Positions 44,872 to 54,263 of a stretch of 64,000 nucleotides of DNA are shown in pieces. The stretch's first letter is position 1. The number at the start of each line of letters is the position of its first letter. The stretch is from positions 5,964,744 to 6,028,743 of the forward strand of contig NC_016609.1 in NCBI RefSeq assembly GCF_000246855.1. The letters are read 5' to 3'. The notes under the pieces were generated by a model. The model saw only the letters and a list, made by a program, of their open reading frames with translations. It was not told where the DNA came from and ran no database searches. The DNA comes from Niastella koreensis GR20-10. GTDB taxonomy: Bacteria; Bacteroidota; Bacteroidia; Chitinophagales; Chitinophagaceae. The position numbers were made by a program, and so were the translations under genes.

Positions 44872-47800
44872 AATAAACTGAATTTTCATCGTTGGGGTCA
44901 AGGGATATATTAACGGGTCTTTTTCTACCGATTATAAGATCGTATACCAACGGTATCAGCCATAAGCTAATAAAGGTACTAAACAGTAACCCGCCTATCA
45001 CTGCAATTGCCAATGGAGCGGTTTGCTTTCCGCCTTCGCCCAATCCTATAGCCATTGGTATCATGCCCGCTATCATAGCAACACTGGTCATTATGATAGG
45101 TCGTAAACGGTTTGCCGCCGCCTGCGATCCAACTTGAACAGGATTAGCCTGACTATATCGAATAGACTCTGCATTTGAGACCAATAAAATTGAATTGGCA
45201 ACTGCTACACCGATAGCCATTATACAACCCATGAAAGATTGAATGTTTAAAGTATTGCCTGTGGCCCATAACAGGAGTAAAGAACCGGCCAACACACCGG
45301 GGAAAACAGAAAGGATAACTATTGATAACCGCAAAGACTGAAAATAAGCCGCCAGCATCAGACCAATTACTATAATAGCCAGCAACAAACCAATTGATAG
45401 TTCACTGGTTGTTTGATCCAGTACTTCTGACTGTCCGCGCTGGTAAACTTTTACGCCTTGCGGCAGTTCCCCTAATTGTTTGATTGCTTTATTTACATCC
45501 GCTACTGCATTTCCCAAGTCCTTTTTATGAATATCGGCTGTTACTGTAATAAATCGTTGCTGATTGATACGGTCGTATTCACCAATAGAATTTCCTTTTT
45601 TCCAATCTGCTATATCCCTGAGATAAATTGTATTACCGCCAACCCTGCCCACCGGAATTTGTTCTACCTGTTCAGGACTGTTCATGGTGAGCTGTGGATA
45701 TTCTACCTGCACCTGATAGGCGTTGCCTGATGCTTTATCTAACCAGTACACGGGTTGCGTTAAACGGCTTGAAGAGGTTCCTTCTGTGACCGACCTGCCT
45801 GCCTGATCAACCGATAAATCCATTTGACCAGTTCTGATTCTATCGTAATTAATTTGTATAGTAGGATAGTCAAGTGGCTGTGCAATCTGTACATCACGCA
45901 GATAAGGAATAGTATTTAAGGATGATTTCAGTTTTTCTGCAATGTCCCTGCTTTGTGCCAGATTTTTGCCCTGTACTACTACTTCTACAGGGTTATCAGA
46001 ACCGAGGCTCATAATCTGATCAACTAAATCCGCCGGTTCAAAGGAAAGCTGGGCCTGCGGAATATTCTTTGTCACCGAAGAACGCAATTCTTCTTTTAAT
46101 CTTTGAATACTTATACCCGCGCTTTTCGAAAGGTTAACTTTAATTACAGATTCGTGAGGGCCACTGGTATATAAAAAGATAGGGTTAATAGCATATGTGG
46201 GAGGCTGTAACCCAACAAAAGACGAAGTTATGGCTACGTTCTTACTGCCGACAGAATCTTCAATGAGCTGTAATAGTTTTTTTGTCGCATCTTCAGTGCG
46301 TTCAATTCTAGTTCCTGCAGGCTTTCTTAAACGTACCTGCATCTGGCCCGCATCTACCTTTGGAAAAATTTCAGTGCCTGCGCCCTTAAAACCCACATAA
46401 GCTAACAACAGTAATACCACTATTATCAAAGGAGCCAGAAAAGCAGCGCTCTTTTGAAATTTCTTAATGCTGCCGGAAAGCCTTTGCTTTATGTTTGACA
46501 GCTTGTTTTCTTTACCGGTATCGAATTTTTTCAGTAGCCAGTTGGATAATACCGGTACTAAGGTTTGCGACAACAAAAATGATGCAATCATGGCAAAACC
46601 AACCGCCATAGAAAGGGGCAGGAACATGGAACGAGGTACACCAGTCATGAATAGTGCCGGTACAAATACTGCGAGTATGCTGAACAGGATTAATAATTTA
46701 GGTACAGCGATTTCACTACAGGCATCCCATATGGCCCTGGCCCTCGACGTTCCCAATTCAAGATGATGGTGAATATTCTCAATGGTCACCGTTGATTCGT
46801 CTACCAATATACCAACAGAAAGAGCCAAACCGCCCAGCGTCATAATGTTAATGGTTTGACCCGTTAAATACAAGCACACGACCGAGGTCAACAGGGCTAA
46901 AGGAATATTAATGATAACAATCAGGGCGCTTCTTAAATCTCTTAAGAAGAGCAGTACCATTAAGCCGGTTAACAATGATCCCAATAAGCCTTCGAACATT
47001 AAACTTTTCAATGAATTAATTACGTAGCCCGACTGGTCAAATTCATACGATACTTTAATATCTTCGGGGATGGCTGCCTGCATATCGGGCAAGGCTTTTT
47101 TTATGGCCTGCACTACATCCCAGGTAGATGCATCGGCCCGTTTTGTTACCGGAATGTATACAGATCGTTTGCCATTGATTAATGCATAGCCTGTTGTTAC
47201 GTCGGCTCCATTATCAACAGTGGCTACATCACGAACCAGTATAGCTGTTCCATTTATGTTTTTTACAGTACTGGCTTCTAATTCCTTAAAATTGTCTACG
47301 ACACTATTGGATGAAGTGATAACGGCTTTATCACCTACACGAATGTTGCCCGCAGGAAGTATCGGATTGTTTTTGGCAATCGAAGCAACTAATTCATCTG
47401 CTGTGATATTATAGCTTCTCAATCTTTCAGGATCAGCCTTAACAAGAATTGTACGCTGATTGCCACCAAAAGGGGGTGGCGCTGACACCCCGGGTAATGA
47501 GGCGAACATAGGCCGCACTTTGAATAGCGCCAGGTCTTGTATTTCATTTAAAGAACGGCCTTCACTGCTGAACACCAACTGGCCTACGGGAACAGAGCCG
47601 GCATCGTAGCGCATTACAAATGGGGGCACTGTTCCCGGAGGCATAAAAGATTTTGCCCTGTTTGCATATGAAATCACTTCGGCCATTGCTGCCGCCATAT
47701 TCGTTCCTTCGTGAAATTGCAATTTAATGAGGGCTAAACCTTGTATGGATTTGCTTTCAACAGCTTTAATACCAGTAATATATAGGAAATGGTACTCATA

Positions 47801-48001
47801 GTAGGAAGTAATAAACCCTTCCATTTGCTGTGGTGAAAGGCCACCATAGGTTTGAGCCACATAAATAGTAGGAACATTAATAGTTGGAAAAATGTCGATT
47901 GCTGATTTACGGATGGCCAGAACAGAAAACAGGATAATGCCTACCACTAATACAATGATAGTAACCGGCCTTCGAAGTGCAAATTGTATTAACCTGATCA
48001 T
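44861..48001 (-). CDS. RND-family efflux pump, inner membrane subunit
   Basis: A 1046-residue RND transporter of the AcrB/MdtB group. It starts with the canonical first membrane helix (FALRRPVTIIVLVVGIILFSV) followed by a porter domain; the fourth helix carries SVGILVDESTVTIENIHHH, where the usual Asp-Asp proton relay is Asp-Glu. A second half repeats the arrangement and the tail has GMIPMAIGLGEGGKQTAPLA. Twelve membrane helices are expected. The pump uses proton flow to export drugs, dyes or detergents; CzcA-type metal motifs are not evident. It lies 6 bp after the TolC-like gene. Confidence 0.95.
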   Translation of the reverse strand: MIRLIQFALRRPVTIIVLVVGIILFSVLAIRKSAIDIFPTINVPTIYVAQTYGGLSPQQMEGFITSYYEYHFLYITGIKAVESKSIQGLALIKLQFHEGTNMAAAMAEVISYANRAKSFMPPGTVPPFVMRYDAGSVPVGQLVFSSEGRSLNEIQDLALFKVRPMFASLPGVSAPPPFGGNQRTILVKADPERLRSYNITADELVASIAKNNPILPAGNIRVGDKAVITSSNSVVDNFKELEASTVKNINGTAILVRDVATVDNGADVTTGYALINGKRSVYIPVTKRADASTWDVVQAIKKALPDMQAAIPEDIKVSYEFDQSGYVINSLKSLMFEGLLGSLLTGLMVLLFLRDLRSALIVIINIPLALLTSVVCLYLTGQTINIMTLGGLALSVGILVDESTVTIENIHHHLELGTSRARAIWDACSEIAVPKLLILFSILAVFVPALFMTGVPRSMFLPLSMAVGFAMIASFLLSQTLVPVLSNWLLKKFDTGKENKLSNIKQRLSGSIKKFQKSAAFLAPLIIVVLLLLAYVGFKGAGTEIFPKVDAGQMQVRLRKPAGTRIERTEDATKKLLQLIEDSVGSKNVAITSSFVGLQPPTYAINPIFLYTSGPHESVIKVNLSKSAGISIQRLKEELRSSVTKNIPQAQLSFEPADLVDQIMSLGSDNPVEVVVQGKNLAQSRDIAEKLKSSLNTIPYLRDVQIAQPLDYPTIQINYDRIRTGQMDLSVDQAGRSVTEGTSSSRLTQPVYWLDKASGNAYQVQVEYPQLTMNSPEQVEQIPVGRVGGNTIYLRDIADWKKGNSIGEYDRINQQRFITVTADIHKKDLGNAVADVNKAIKQLGELPQGVKVYQRGQSEVLDQTTSELSIGLLLAIIVIGLMLAAYFQSLRLSIVILSVFPGVLAGSLLLLWATGNTLNIQSFMGCIMAIGVAVANSILLVSNAESIRYSQANPVQVGSQAAANRLRPIIMTSVAMIAGMIPMAIGLGEGGKQTAPLAIAVIGGLLFSTFISLWLIPLVYDLIIGRKRPVNISLDPNDENSVYYDK

Positions 48002-48006
48002 TGATC

Positions 48007-49401
48007 TTACTTAATTTCATTTAAGAAAATATGCTCATCACCTTTTACTACGGCTTGCAACAACAAAGCCTTCCATGCATCCCAATATGAAGTCTTGACA
48101 TCTAATTCGGCTTTCAATAAATTGTACTGAGCCTGTATTAAATCAGGGAAGTTTGCCAAACCAGTATTATATCTTGTTTGCATAGCCTTAAATGCATACT
48201 GTCCTGTTTTTAACTGCTGTTGCGTTTGTGTTGCAATGGCTAAACTGCTGTTGAATGTCGTATTGGCAATGTTTTGTTGGGTAGTTAGTGCCAGCTTACT
48301 ATCTTCTATTTTTTCCTTTGCTGCTTTTGTTATAAACTGTTGCTGCTGTAATTGCCTTTTAACTTCGCCGTATTTCATAATTGGAAAAGCAAGCTGTACG
48401 CCTGCTCCATAGTTAAAACGGCTTAATTGCAACCCATCCCATGTTTTTATATCATCGCTATTATTACCGGATTGAAATCCCGAACCACGAGCAAATCCGG
48501 TACCCCAAACACTTAGCTTTGGTAAGTACGACTTTTTCAACAGCCGCTCTTTAGATTCACTTAACAGTACCTGGCTTTGTCCGAGCTTAATAACAGGTAC
48601 ATTGGAAAAAGAAGTATCATTTGAAATTCCTGCTACCGGCAATTGACCCAGAAAAGCAGTATCAACAGGAACAGGTAAGTTTTTAGTTACTATTAATTGT
48701 TGTAATAATAATTGATATACCTGCAATTGCTTTTGTGCATTCAGTAAATCAACAGATGCTTTTGACAATTCTGACAAAAATAAAGCAGTGTCAACACCCG
48801 GTTTAATGCCTGTATTGGAAAGCACCCGGCTTTGTTTCAGGTTCGCCTGAACCCTTTCTAAATTATGGGTATGAATGGCGACTACATCATAAGCCAGTAA
48901 CAAATCAAGATACGCGCTGATAATATTTATTTTATGCTGAAAGAGCGCCTGTTCCAATTCTGACTTTTTCGAATTTGCCTCAGCCGTTGATACATTTATC
49001 TGTGCCTCTTTTTGACCGAAGGTTACCGCCTGCCAGTTTAATAATATACTGGCTGCGCTCCCGGTAGCCGGGCTGTAGTTGTTCCCCGAAGAAGGCGGGC
49101 CGCTCATGGGTAAAATACCGTAGGGGTAAAATATTCCGGTGAGGTTATTGGCTGTACTTAAACCTGCCTGGTAAGTGGCATCAATGGTGGGAACCCTGGT
49201 ATTATACTTTGCAACGTTTATATTTTGAACGGCTGCATCGGATTCATATTTTATAGATATTAATAGGGGGGCCCGGTCCTGGCCTAAAAGCACAGCGTCT
49301 TTTAAGTGAACCAGCGTATCGTCCTGTATTTGGGCATGGGCACTGGTATAAAAGAATAATGCCACGGCCAGCTTGTACATTACAATTTTTTTGTATTGCA
49401 T
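48007..49401 (-). CDS. TolC family outer membrane efflux channel
   Basis: A 464-residue outer membrane factor starting at the ATG at 49401. A signal peptide (YKLAVALFFYTSAHAQ) precedes the repeat typical of TolC, with two coiled-coil halves, NINVAKYNTRVPTIDATYQ and later AFPIMKYGEVKRQLQQQQ and TRYNTGLANFPDLIQAQYN, and Gln/Ala-rich helices. The trimer forms the exit duct for the RND pump encoded next to it. Its order before pump and adaptor is usual in Bacteroidota. Confidence 0.93.
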   Translation of the reverse strand: MQYKKIVMYKLAVALFFYTSAHAQIQDDTLVHLKDAVLLGQDRAPLLISIKYESDAAVQNINVAKYNTRVPTIDATYQAGLSTANNLTGIFYPYGILPMSGPPSSGNNYSPATGSAASILLNWQAVTFGQKEAQINVSTAEANSKKSELEQALFQHKINIISAYLDLLLAYDVVAIHTHNLERVQANLKQSRVLSNTGIKPGVDTALFLSELSKASVDLLNAQKQLQVYQLLLQQLIVTKNLPVPVDTAFLGQLPVAGISNDTSFSNVPVIKLGQSQVLLSESKERLLKKSYLPKLSVWGTGFARGSGFQSGNNSDDIKTWDGLQLSRFNYGAGVQLAFPIMKYGEVKRQLQQQQFITKAAKEKIEDSKLALTTQQNIANTTFNSSLAIATQTQQQLKTGQYAFKAMQTRYNTGLANFPDLIQAQYNLLKAELDVKTSYWDAWKALLLQAVVKGDEHIFLNEIK

Positions 49402-49453
49402 TCTATACAATTCAATAATTGAAGGCAAAGCTAACTGACGATTTTGGAGAAAT

Positions 49454-50731
49454 TTAGGCAGCCTGACTGTTAAAAGTTACTGTAACCTGGTGCCATCCGT
49501 TACCATACTTATAGGTAACCCTGAAATGATATAGGTTGCAGATTTGCTTAACAAGAGCAAGCCCCAAACCAGTGGTTTTTGTGTGATGAGAGCCTTTTTT
49601 AAATCGATCAAATAATTCATCGGGGTCTATATCCAAATGGGTGCCTGTATTTTCAATAAAAAGGCTGCTTTGGGATAATGAAATGTTTATCTTTCCCTCC
49701 GATTGATTGTGTTCAATGGCATTCTTTATAAGATTTGAAATCAGTACTTCAATTAAAACACGGTTGGCATTTATATAAATATCGTTTTCAATTGAATTAC
49801 TTAAGACGGGGAACTCTTCATAGTGATTTTTAAAATCATCAACTGCTTTTAAAAGCAATTTCGAAATATCAATGGCTTCTGTTTCAGGAAACTGATTATT
49901 CTCAATTTTTGCCAATAACAGTAAGGTGCGGTTCATTTGACTTAACCGGTTATTGGCTTCTGTAATATCTGCTATCAGGGAAGCATTTTTCTCAGTAAGG
50001 TTAGGCTGGTTAATAAGCAATTCCAGTTTCGAACGGATGATAGCCAAAGGTGTTTGCATTTCATGGGAGGCGTTTTCTACAAACTGCTTTTGATTGTGAT
50101 AGGCCGTATTTACCCGGTTTATAAGTTCAGTAATTACTTTATTTAACTCATTAAATTCAGTGGTTCCCGTTTCTGCAGGTAATGTTAGCGATTCATTTCG
50201 CGTTACATCAAAAGTGTTTATTTTTTGCATACTTCCAAAAAAGGGCTTCCATAGTAAACCGGAACTTTTTCGATTTAAAACAATAATAGCTATAAGAAGT
50301 AATGCGAGAATAATGGCCTCCGTAACAAATATTTTTATGGTCAGGTGTGCAAATTCCGTGAAAGATACGTAGGTTGTAATAAGGTAATTTTTACCATTCC
50401 ATTGAAGCCGACTTGTTAATTTCTTAAAAGGAAGTACTTTTCGCGCGGTAGCATTATACATAGCGGTGTCGCGCGGCTCATTCAGATCAATACTATTAAT
50501 GGCTCCATCATCAAGTATATCGTATTCCCCCGGAATATGCCGGTTAAATGATCCAGTGGCAGCTATAAAAGCATTCCATACATTATTTTGCTTAAGTAGT
50601 AATTGCTTTTCCTGCATGTGATGCGTATGCTTCAACAGCATAAGGTAAAATGCCAGTGAGCAAACCAATAAAACTAATGGCAGCCAGATGAGTAAAAAAC
50701 GGGTATTTCTTTGTAATAGTCGTCTGTTCAT
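49454..50731 (-). CDS. sensor histidine kinase
   Basis: A 425-residue membrane kinase. Two membrane helices (about residues 12-32 and 135-155) bracket a roughly 100-residue periplasmic sensor. After a linker, the H-box ENASHEMQTPLAIIRSKLEL carries the phosphorylated histidine, followed by the N-box NLIKNAIEHN, IENTG and the G-box GLGLALVKQI. It overlaps the regulator gene by 4 bp, so the two form a coupled pair. By position it controls the downstream efflux genes. Confidence 0.93.
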   Translation of the reverse strand: MNRRLLQRNTRFLLIWLPLVLLVCSLAFYLMLLKHTHHMQEKQLLLKQNNVWNAFIAATGSFNRHIPGEYDILDDGAINSIDLNEPRDTAMYNATARKVLPFKKLTSRLQWNGKNYLITTYVSFTEFAHLTIKIFVTEAIILALLLIAIIVLNRKSSGLLWKPFFGSMQKINTFDVTRNESLTLPAETGTTEFNELNKVITELINRVNTAYHNQKQFVENASHEMQTPLAIIRSKLELLINQPNLTEKNASLIADITEANNRLSQMNRTLLLLAKIENNQFPETEAIDISKLLLKAVDDFKNHYEEFPVLSNSIENDIYINANRVLIEVLISNLIKNAIEHNQSEGKINISLSQSSLFIENTGTHLDIDPDELFDRFKKGSHHTKTTGLGLALVKQICNLYHFRVTYKYGNGWHQVTVTFNSQAA

Positions 50732-51402
50732 AATGACAATTTGTAACCTAAGCCGTAAACCGTTAGAATCAATTCGTCGCAGCCCTTATCTTTTAATTTT
50801 TTTTTCAGATTTTTCATATGCGAATAAACAAAGTCGAACGAAGGCATATTATCAGCCTGATCGCCATAAATATGTTCTGCAATCGCCTGTTTACTTACAA
50901 CCCGGTTTTTATTATTAAGCAGATATACTAACAAGTCGTATTCATTTTTTGTAAGAGGAACAGGTTGTTTGCTACACGTTACAGTGCGGGACAATAAATC
51001 TAATTGCAGCTTACCTAATTCAAGCATGTTAGCGCCCTTTGCATATTTCCTGCGGATCAGGGCTTTTATCCTGGCATTTAATTCCGATAAATGAAAAGGT
51101 TTGGTTATATAGTCGTCAGCGCCATAATTCAGCCCGGTAACCTTATCGTCCAGTGATCCCCTGGCTGAAATTATGACCACACCGTCTTCTTTTTTGTTCT
51201 GCCGTAAGTATTGCAGCAGATTTAAACCGCTGCCATCGGGCAAATTTATATCGAGGATAATGCAATCGTAATTAAAAATCTCAATCTTTTCTATTGCAGC
51301 GGCATAGGTAGTCACCCCTTCACAGAGGTAATCTTCCTGCGTAAAATACTCCTGTATACTTTGTAGCAGGCTGGTTTCATCTTCTACTACCAACAGCTTC
51401 AT
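50728..51402 (-). CDS. OmpR-family response regulator
   Basis: A 224-residue regulator with a receiver (Glu7/Asp8 acidic pocket, phosphoacceptor Asp51 in IILDINLPDGSGL, Lys101 in YITKPFH) and a winged-helix output domain (PLTKNEYDLLVYLLNN, SFDFVYSHMKNLKKKL, VYGLGYKL). It is the first gene of the - strand cluster that goes on with kinase, TolC, RND pump, adaptor, phosphatase-like and DUF1259 genes. It probably activates that cluster in response to the kinase signal. Confidence 0.94.
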   Translation of the reverse strand: MKLLVVEDETSLLQSIQEYFTQEDYLCEGVTTYAAAIEKIEIFNYDCIILDINLPDGSGLNLLQYLRQNKKEDGVVIISARGSLDDKVTGLNYGADDYITKPFHLSELNARIKALIRRKYAKGANMLELGKLQLDLLSRTVTCSKQPVPLTKNEYDLLVYLLNNKNRVVSKQAIAEHIYGDQADNMPSFDFVYSHMKNLKKKLKDKGCDELILTVYGLGYKLSL

Positions 51403-51483
51403 TTATTAAATTTACTGCTAAAGTAATTGGTAAATTTGGAGAAATTCTGCCAATCACAATTTGATTCTTAACCCCCAAAAGCG

Positions 51484-51663
51484 ATGGCCAAAGAACCTGA
51501 TTTTAAAATGCGCCCCAATTTCTCCGGGGTTCTCATTAAAATCACATGGACACACGATTGGGTCGGGACAACTGGCCAGATTTCTAATCTGTTGATAAAG
51601 AATTTACAGGAAATTCAACAGCTTACACATATATTAAATCTCGAAAACTGCAATCAGACTTAA
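51484..51663 (+). CDS. possible small hypothetical protein (59 aa)
   Basis: A short ORF from ATG 51484 to TAA 51663. The product MAKEPDFKMRPNFSGVLIKI followed by a Trp/Thr-rich patch and a helical end (LIKNLQEIQQLTHILNL) is moderately protein-like. It lies alone in a roughly 490-bp gap (51403-51889) between the divergent two-component system and the next gene, where I see nothing else recognisable. It might be a fragment of a larger lost gene. Confidence 0.35.
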   Translation: MAKEPDFKMRPNFSGVLIKITWTHDWVGTTGQISNLLIKNLQEIQQLTHILNLENCNQT

Positions 51664-51889
51664 TGTAAGATAACCTTATTAGCCCCTACAAATTTCCGGA
51701 GAACCATGACGAATCAGCATGCCATTGTCGAAACGGAATTATACCTTGCACGAGCCTAAAATATATGGTTAAACGTCATTTTGCCCGATATGTCTGCGCA
51801 GAACGAACGTTTAAAATTAGCAACGCCTGATTTTCAGGTCCCACAATAAAGCAATAAATTCACAGTTATATTTAACAAATTAAATACCT

Positions 51890-52457
51890 ATGCTCCTATA
51901 TAAAGCCGGTTTCAGATTATTCCTTTTAATGGTTAGCATTTTTATGATAAGTCAGCAATGTATTTATGGGAATAAAGTGCACGTAGCCGGTGACCCGGTT
52001 AATAATAGGATAATAGTAGATACACTTCCAGGTAATTGTTCAAAAAACGAGGAGATTGAGAAAATAATCAACGATGCCATTTCCCTTGGAGCGCCCATCT
52101 ACAATGAAGGATTACATATTGCCTGTTATCGCATTTATGAGTGGGCTGGTTATAAAATTTTGTATGAATATGGCAAAACCTGTAAGGAAGTTGAAAAGAT
52201 ATTAAAATCTGCTATTGAAAAATCACATGGCGATTATTCCGATATAGAAAAAGCGTGGCTGATGCGGGCAGCGTTTGATAAAATTCTGGGCGTGCCTACA
52301 AGAATGGGGGAATCGGAAAAGGGTACTGTTCCCCGCAGGGGATGAGGAATGGGGACAATTCTCACAAGGTGAACAAATAAGAAATTTCGTTCGGGATGAG
52401 TTTAAAGAAAGATTATATCCTGAAGATTTGGATGACTTCGAATCCCATATTACTTGA
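51890..52457 (+). pseudogene. secreted hypothetical protein with a 3' frameshift
   Basis: Translation from 51890 gives a signal peptide (FRLFLLMVSIFMISQQCIYG) and a conserved-looking domain with IINDAISLGAPIYNEGLHIA, CYRIYEWA, and EKAWLMRAAFDKILG, then stops at 52345 after a frame that has become low in quality (GESEKGTVPRRG). One base fewer in the G5 run at 52306-52310 leads into the other frame, MGNRKRVLFPAGDEEWGQFS, followed by RNFVRDEFKERLYPEDLDDF to TGA near 52457. This second stretch is much more protein-like, so the ancestral protein probably ended there. The function of the family is unknown to me. Confidence 0.55.
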
Positions 52458-52626
52458 TCCCTATGGCTTCTAAAAAATAATTCCCCTTTCTCTAAAGGTT
52501 CTCCCCCCGCATTTCTGTGAGCTTTTTTTTGTGGTTTCAAAATGGATTCGAACTGCTCTAAGCTATTCGAAATAAGCATTATGAAGCTTTTGCTAAGATT
52601 GAATTTAGAATTGTTTAAATTAAAAA

Positions 52627-52666
52627 AACCCTCAAATCCAACGATCTGAAGGGTTCATTTTTGATG
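52627..52666. terminator. imperfect intrinsic terminator
   Basis: AACCCT...AGGGTT pairs around an imperfect inner stem (CAAATC-CAAC-GATCTGA) with A-rich flank on one side and CATTTTT on the other, so it could act in both directions. A related sequence (CCTTCAAATTCAACGATTTGAA) occurs at 63824-63846 near the window end. It lies in a 345-bp gap (52458-52802) before the SDR gene, which holds nothing else I recognise. Confidence 0.5.
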
Positions 52667-52802
52667 TCGGGCCCGCTGGTCAAGTCTAACCTGCTTTTGG
52701 AAGATTTGATGAGATTCAGAGATTTAAGTATATAAAATTACAAATCTTTGCCATTTTTAATTTGTCCATATCCATGGGAACAATGACCCAATGCCGGGTG
52801 AT

Positions 52803-53654
52803 TTAAAAGCCGTATTGCGCAAGCCAGCGTCCTTTAATTTCAGAGGTGACTTTATCAAATTCAATATCAAGTCCGTTTGCACTTGGATCTACCTGCGTTC
52901 TCAGCGGGCGCTTACCTTTTTCGGTATTGACTAATTTTAAAGCAGCATCCGCTACGAGTTGTGGATTGGGCTTGTTTTTATCCAATATAGAAATAAAAGT
53001 ATCACCAATCGCTTTGTTCATAGCTGCGGTCTCAGCACCATACGAATCTATGATTTGTTGACGATCGGCATGCACACCAGCTTTTGCCCATAGTTCGGTA
53101 GCAAATGCGCCCGGTTCAATAAGTACATTTTCGATTCCTTGTCCAATCAGCTCTCCATAAGAACCTTCAACCAGGCCCTCCAACGCAAATTTAGAGGCAT
53201 TATAAGGCACCTGAAACGGAGGAGAGATGCGTCCGACTCCGCTTGAAATATTGATGATCAATCCATTCTTTGCTTTCCTCATCAATGGTAAGATCTCGCT
53301 GGTTACCCTTAATACCCCAAACATATTTACCTCAAATAACTTTTTAAATTGCTCCAGGCTATACGCCTCCAAAATTCCCCCACCATAAACGGCAGCATTG
53401 TTTATCAGAACATCGATAGTTTGGTGTTTATCTATAATCTGAGCTATGGCAGTTTTCACAGAATGGTCGTTGGTTACATCGAGCTCAATAACATGTACGC
53501 CAGGGAGAGCGCCTAAAGAACTTGCAACGTTTTTGTTAGCTGATGTAATGTTGCGCATCGTGGCAATTACGGTATGTCCGGCCTCTGAAAATGTCTTTAC
53601 CATGAGTGCACCAAAACCTGTGCTGCTCCCTGTTATTACAATTACTTTGTTCAT
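52803..53654 (-). CDS. short-chain dehydrogenase/reductase, divergent from an HxlR gene
   Basis: A 283-residue SDR. GSSTGFG at residues 9-15 is the cofactor motif (T rather than S in third place), NNAAVYGG follows strand 4, and catalytic Tyr151 and Lys155 sit in YNASKFALEGL with the serine in NISSG. The C-terminal about 40 residues are longer than in minimal SDRs. It is transcribed away from the HxlR regulator at 53806 with a shared 150-bp control region, so HxlR is its likely regulator. Substrate unknown. Confidence 0.9.
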   Translation of the reverse strand: MNKVIVITGSSTGFGALMVKTFSEAGHTVIATMRNITSANKNVASSLGALPGVHVIELDVTNDHSVKTAIAQIIDKHQTIDVLINNAAVYGGGILEAYSLEQFKKLFEVNMFGVLRVTSEILPLMRKAKNGLIINISSGVGRISPPFQVPYNASKFALEGLVEGSYGELIGQGIENVLIEPGAFATELWAKAGVHADRQQIIDSYGAETAAMNKAIGDTFISILDKNKPNPQLVADAALKLVNTEKGKRPLRTQVDPSANGLDIEFDKVTSEIKGRWLAQYGF

Positions 53655-53736
53655 CGCTTTTATTATTTAAATTACTTTTGTTACATAAAGGAACTATAAG
53701 GAATTGAAATAGTAGTTAAACGAGCCTGAAATAGTA

Positions 53737-53784
53737 GTTACAAATACGTAACTCTTGGAACGAAAGTGGTTACATTATGGTAAC
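53737..53784. promoter_or_regulatory. two GTTAC-N6-GTAAC dyads in the SDR/HxlR divergent promoter
   Basis: Perfect 5-bp inverted repeats GTTAC-N6-GTAAC lie at 53737-53752 and 53769-53784, 32 bp apart, about three helical turns. They are next to a 13-bp direct repeat, GAAATAGTAGTTA, at 53706 and 53728. Both are in the short region between the SDR gene and the HxlR gene, so they are probable operators for HxlR, which commonly represses its divergent neighbour. Confidence 0.65.
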
Positions 53785-53805
53785 TGTAACAGTAAATAAT
53801 ACAAC

Positions 53806-54153
53806 ATGCCAAGAATAGATTCAAACCCCAATAGCTGCCCGGTAACAAGAACGTTAGGTTATATTGGCGGTAAATGGAAGCCTTTAATTTTAATCTTCCT
53901 GATAGAAAGACCGGAACGTTTTGGGAAGCTCGCAGTATTGCTGCCTATTTCAAGAAAAATATTGACTGAACAACTTCGTGAAATGGAGGAGGATGGACTG
54001 ATTCTCAGACGTAGTTATAGCGAAAAGCCACCTCGTGTTGAATATGAAATTACTGAAAGGGGAAAGTCATTGATCCCTATTTTAGATGCAATGAAAGTAT
54101 GGGGAAATGAAATTAAAGAAGATGTAAAAAGGGCTTTGCCCGCCACTGACTAA
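53806..54153 (+). CDS. HxlR-family transcriptional regulator
   Basis: A 115-residue winged-helix regulator. The signature CPVTRTLGYIGGKWKPLILI is at the N-terminus, followed by SRKILTEQLREMEEDGLI, the recognition helix, and the wing sequence YSEKPPRVEYEITERGKSL. HxlR proteins often sense aldehydes, quinones or disulphide stress through the N-terminal cysteine, here Cys13 or so. It is transcribed divergently from an SDR across two dyads and lies 110 bp before the alpha/beta hydrolase. Confidence 0.93.
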   Translation: MPRIDSNPNSCPVTRTLGYIGGKWKPLILIFLIERPERFGKLAVLLPISRKILTEQLREMEEDGLILRRSYSEKPPRVEYEITERGKSLIPILDAMKVWGNEIKEDVKRALPATD

Positions 54154-54160
54154 GATAAAT

Positions 54161-54233
54161 GTTGAAATATTTCACCTGAATTTCTTGTAGTTCTTCATTT
54201 TTCGGCTGCACCTGCTGACGGAATTTTGACCTA
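54161..54233 (+). promoter_or_regulatory. conserved upstream element, copy 1
   Basis: Begins GTTGAAATATTTCACC and continues AATTTCTTGTAGTTCTTC, ATTTTT and a TATTAAA-like block. It closely matches elements before 58068 and 58972: GTTGAA-N4-TTCAMC, then CTG, ATTTCTTG, TTCTTCATTTTT. It starts 103 bp before the hydrolase ATG. It is likely a regulator site combined with a promoter. Confidence 0.7.
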
Positions 54234-54263
54234 TTAAATCATAATAGGAAAAAGAAGACTATC

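Noticed and set aside
52627..52700. Possible tRNA or tmRNA end or attachment site (GATGTCGGGCCCGC) after the hairpin.
   Set aside because: No cloverleaf or tmRNA structure can be drawn and there is no integrase nearby; left as an imperfect terminator.
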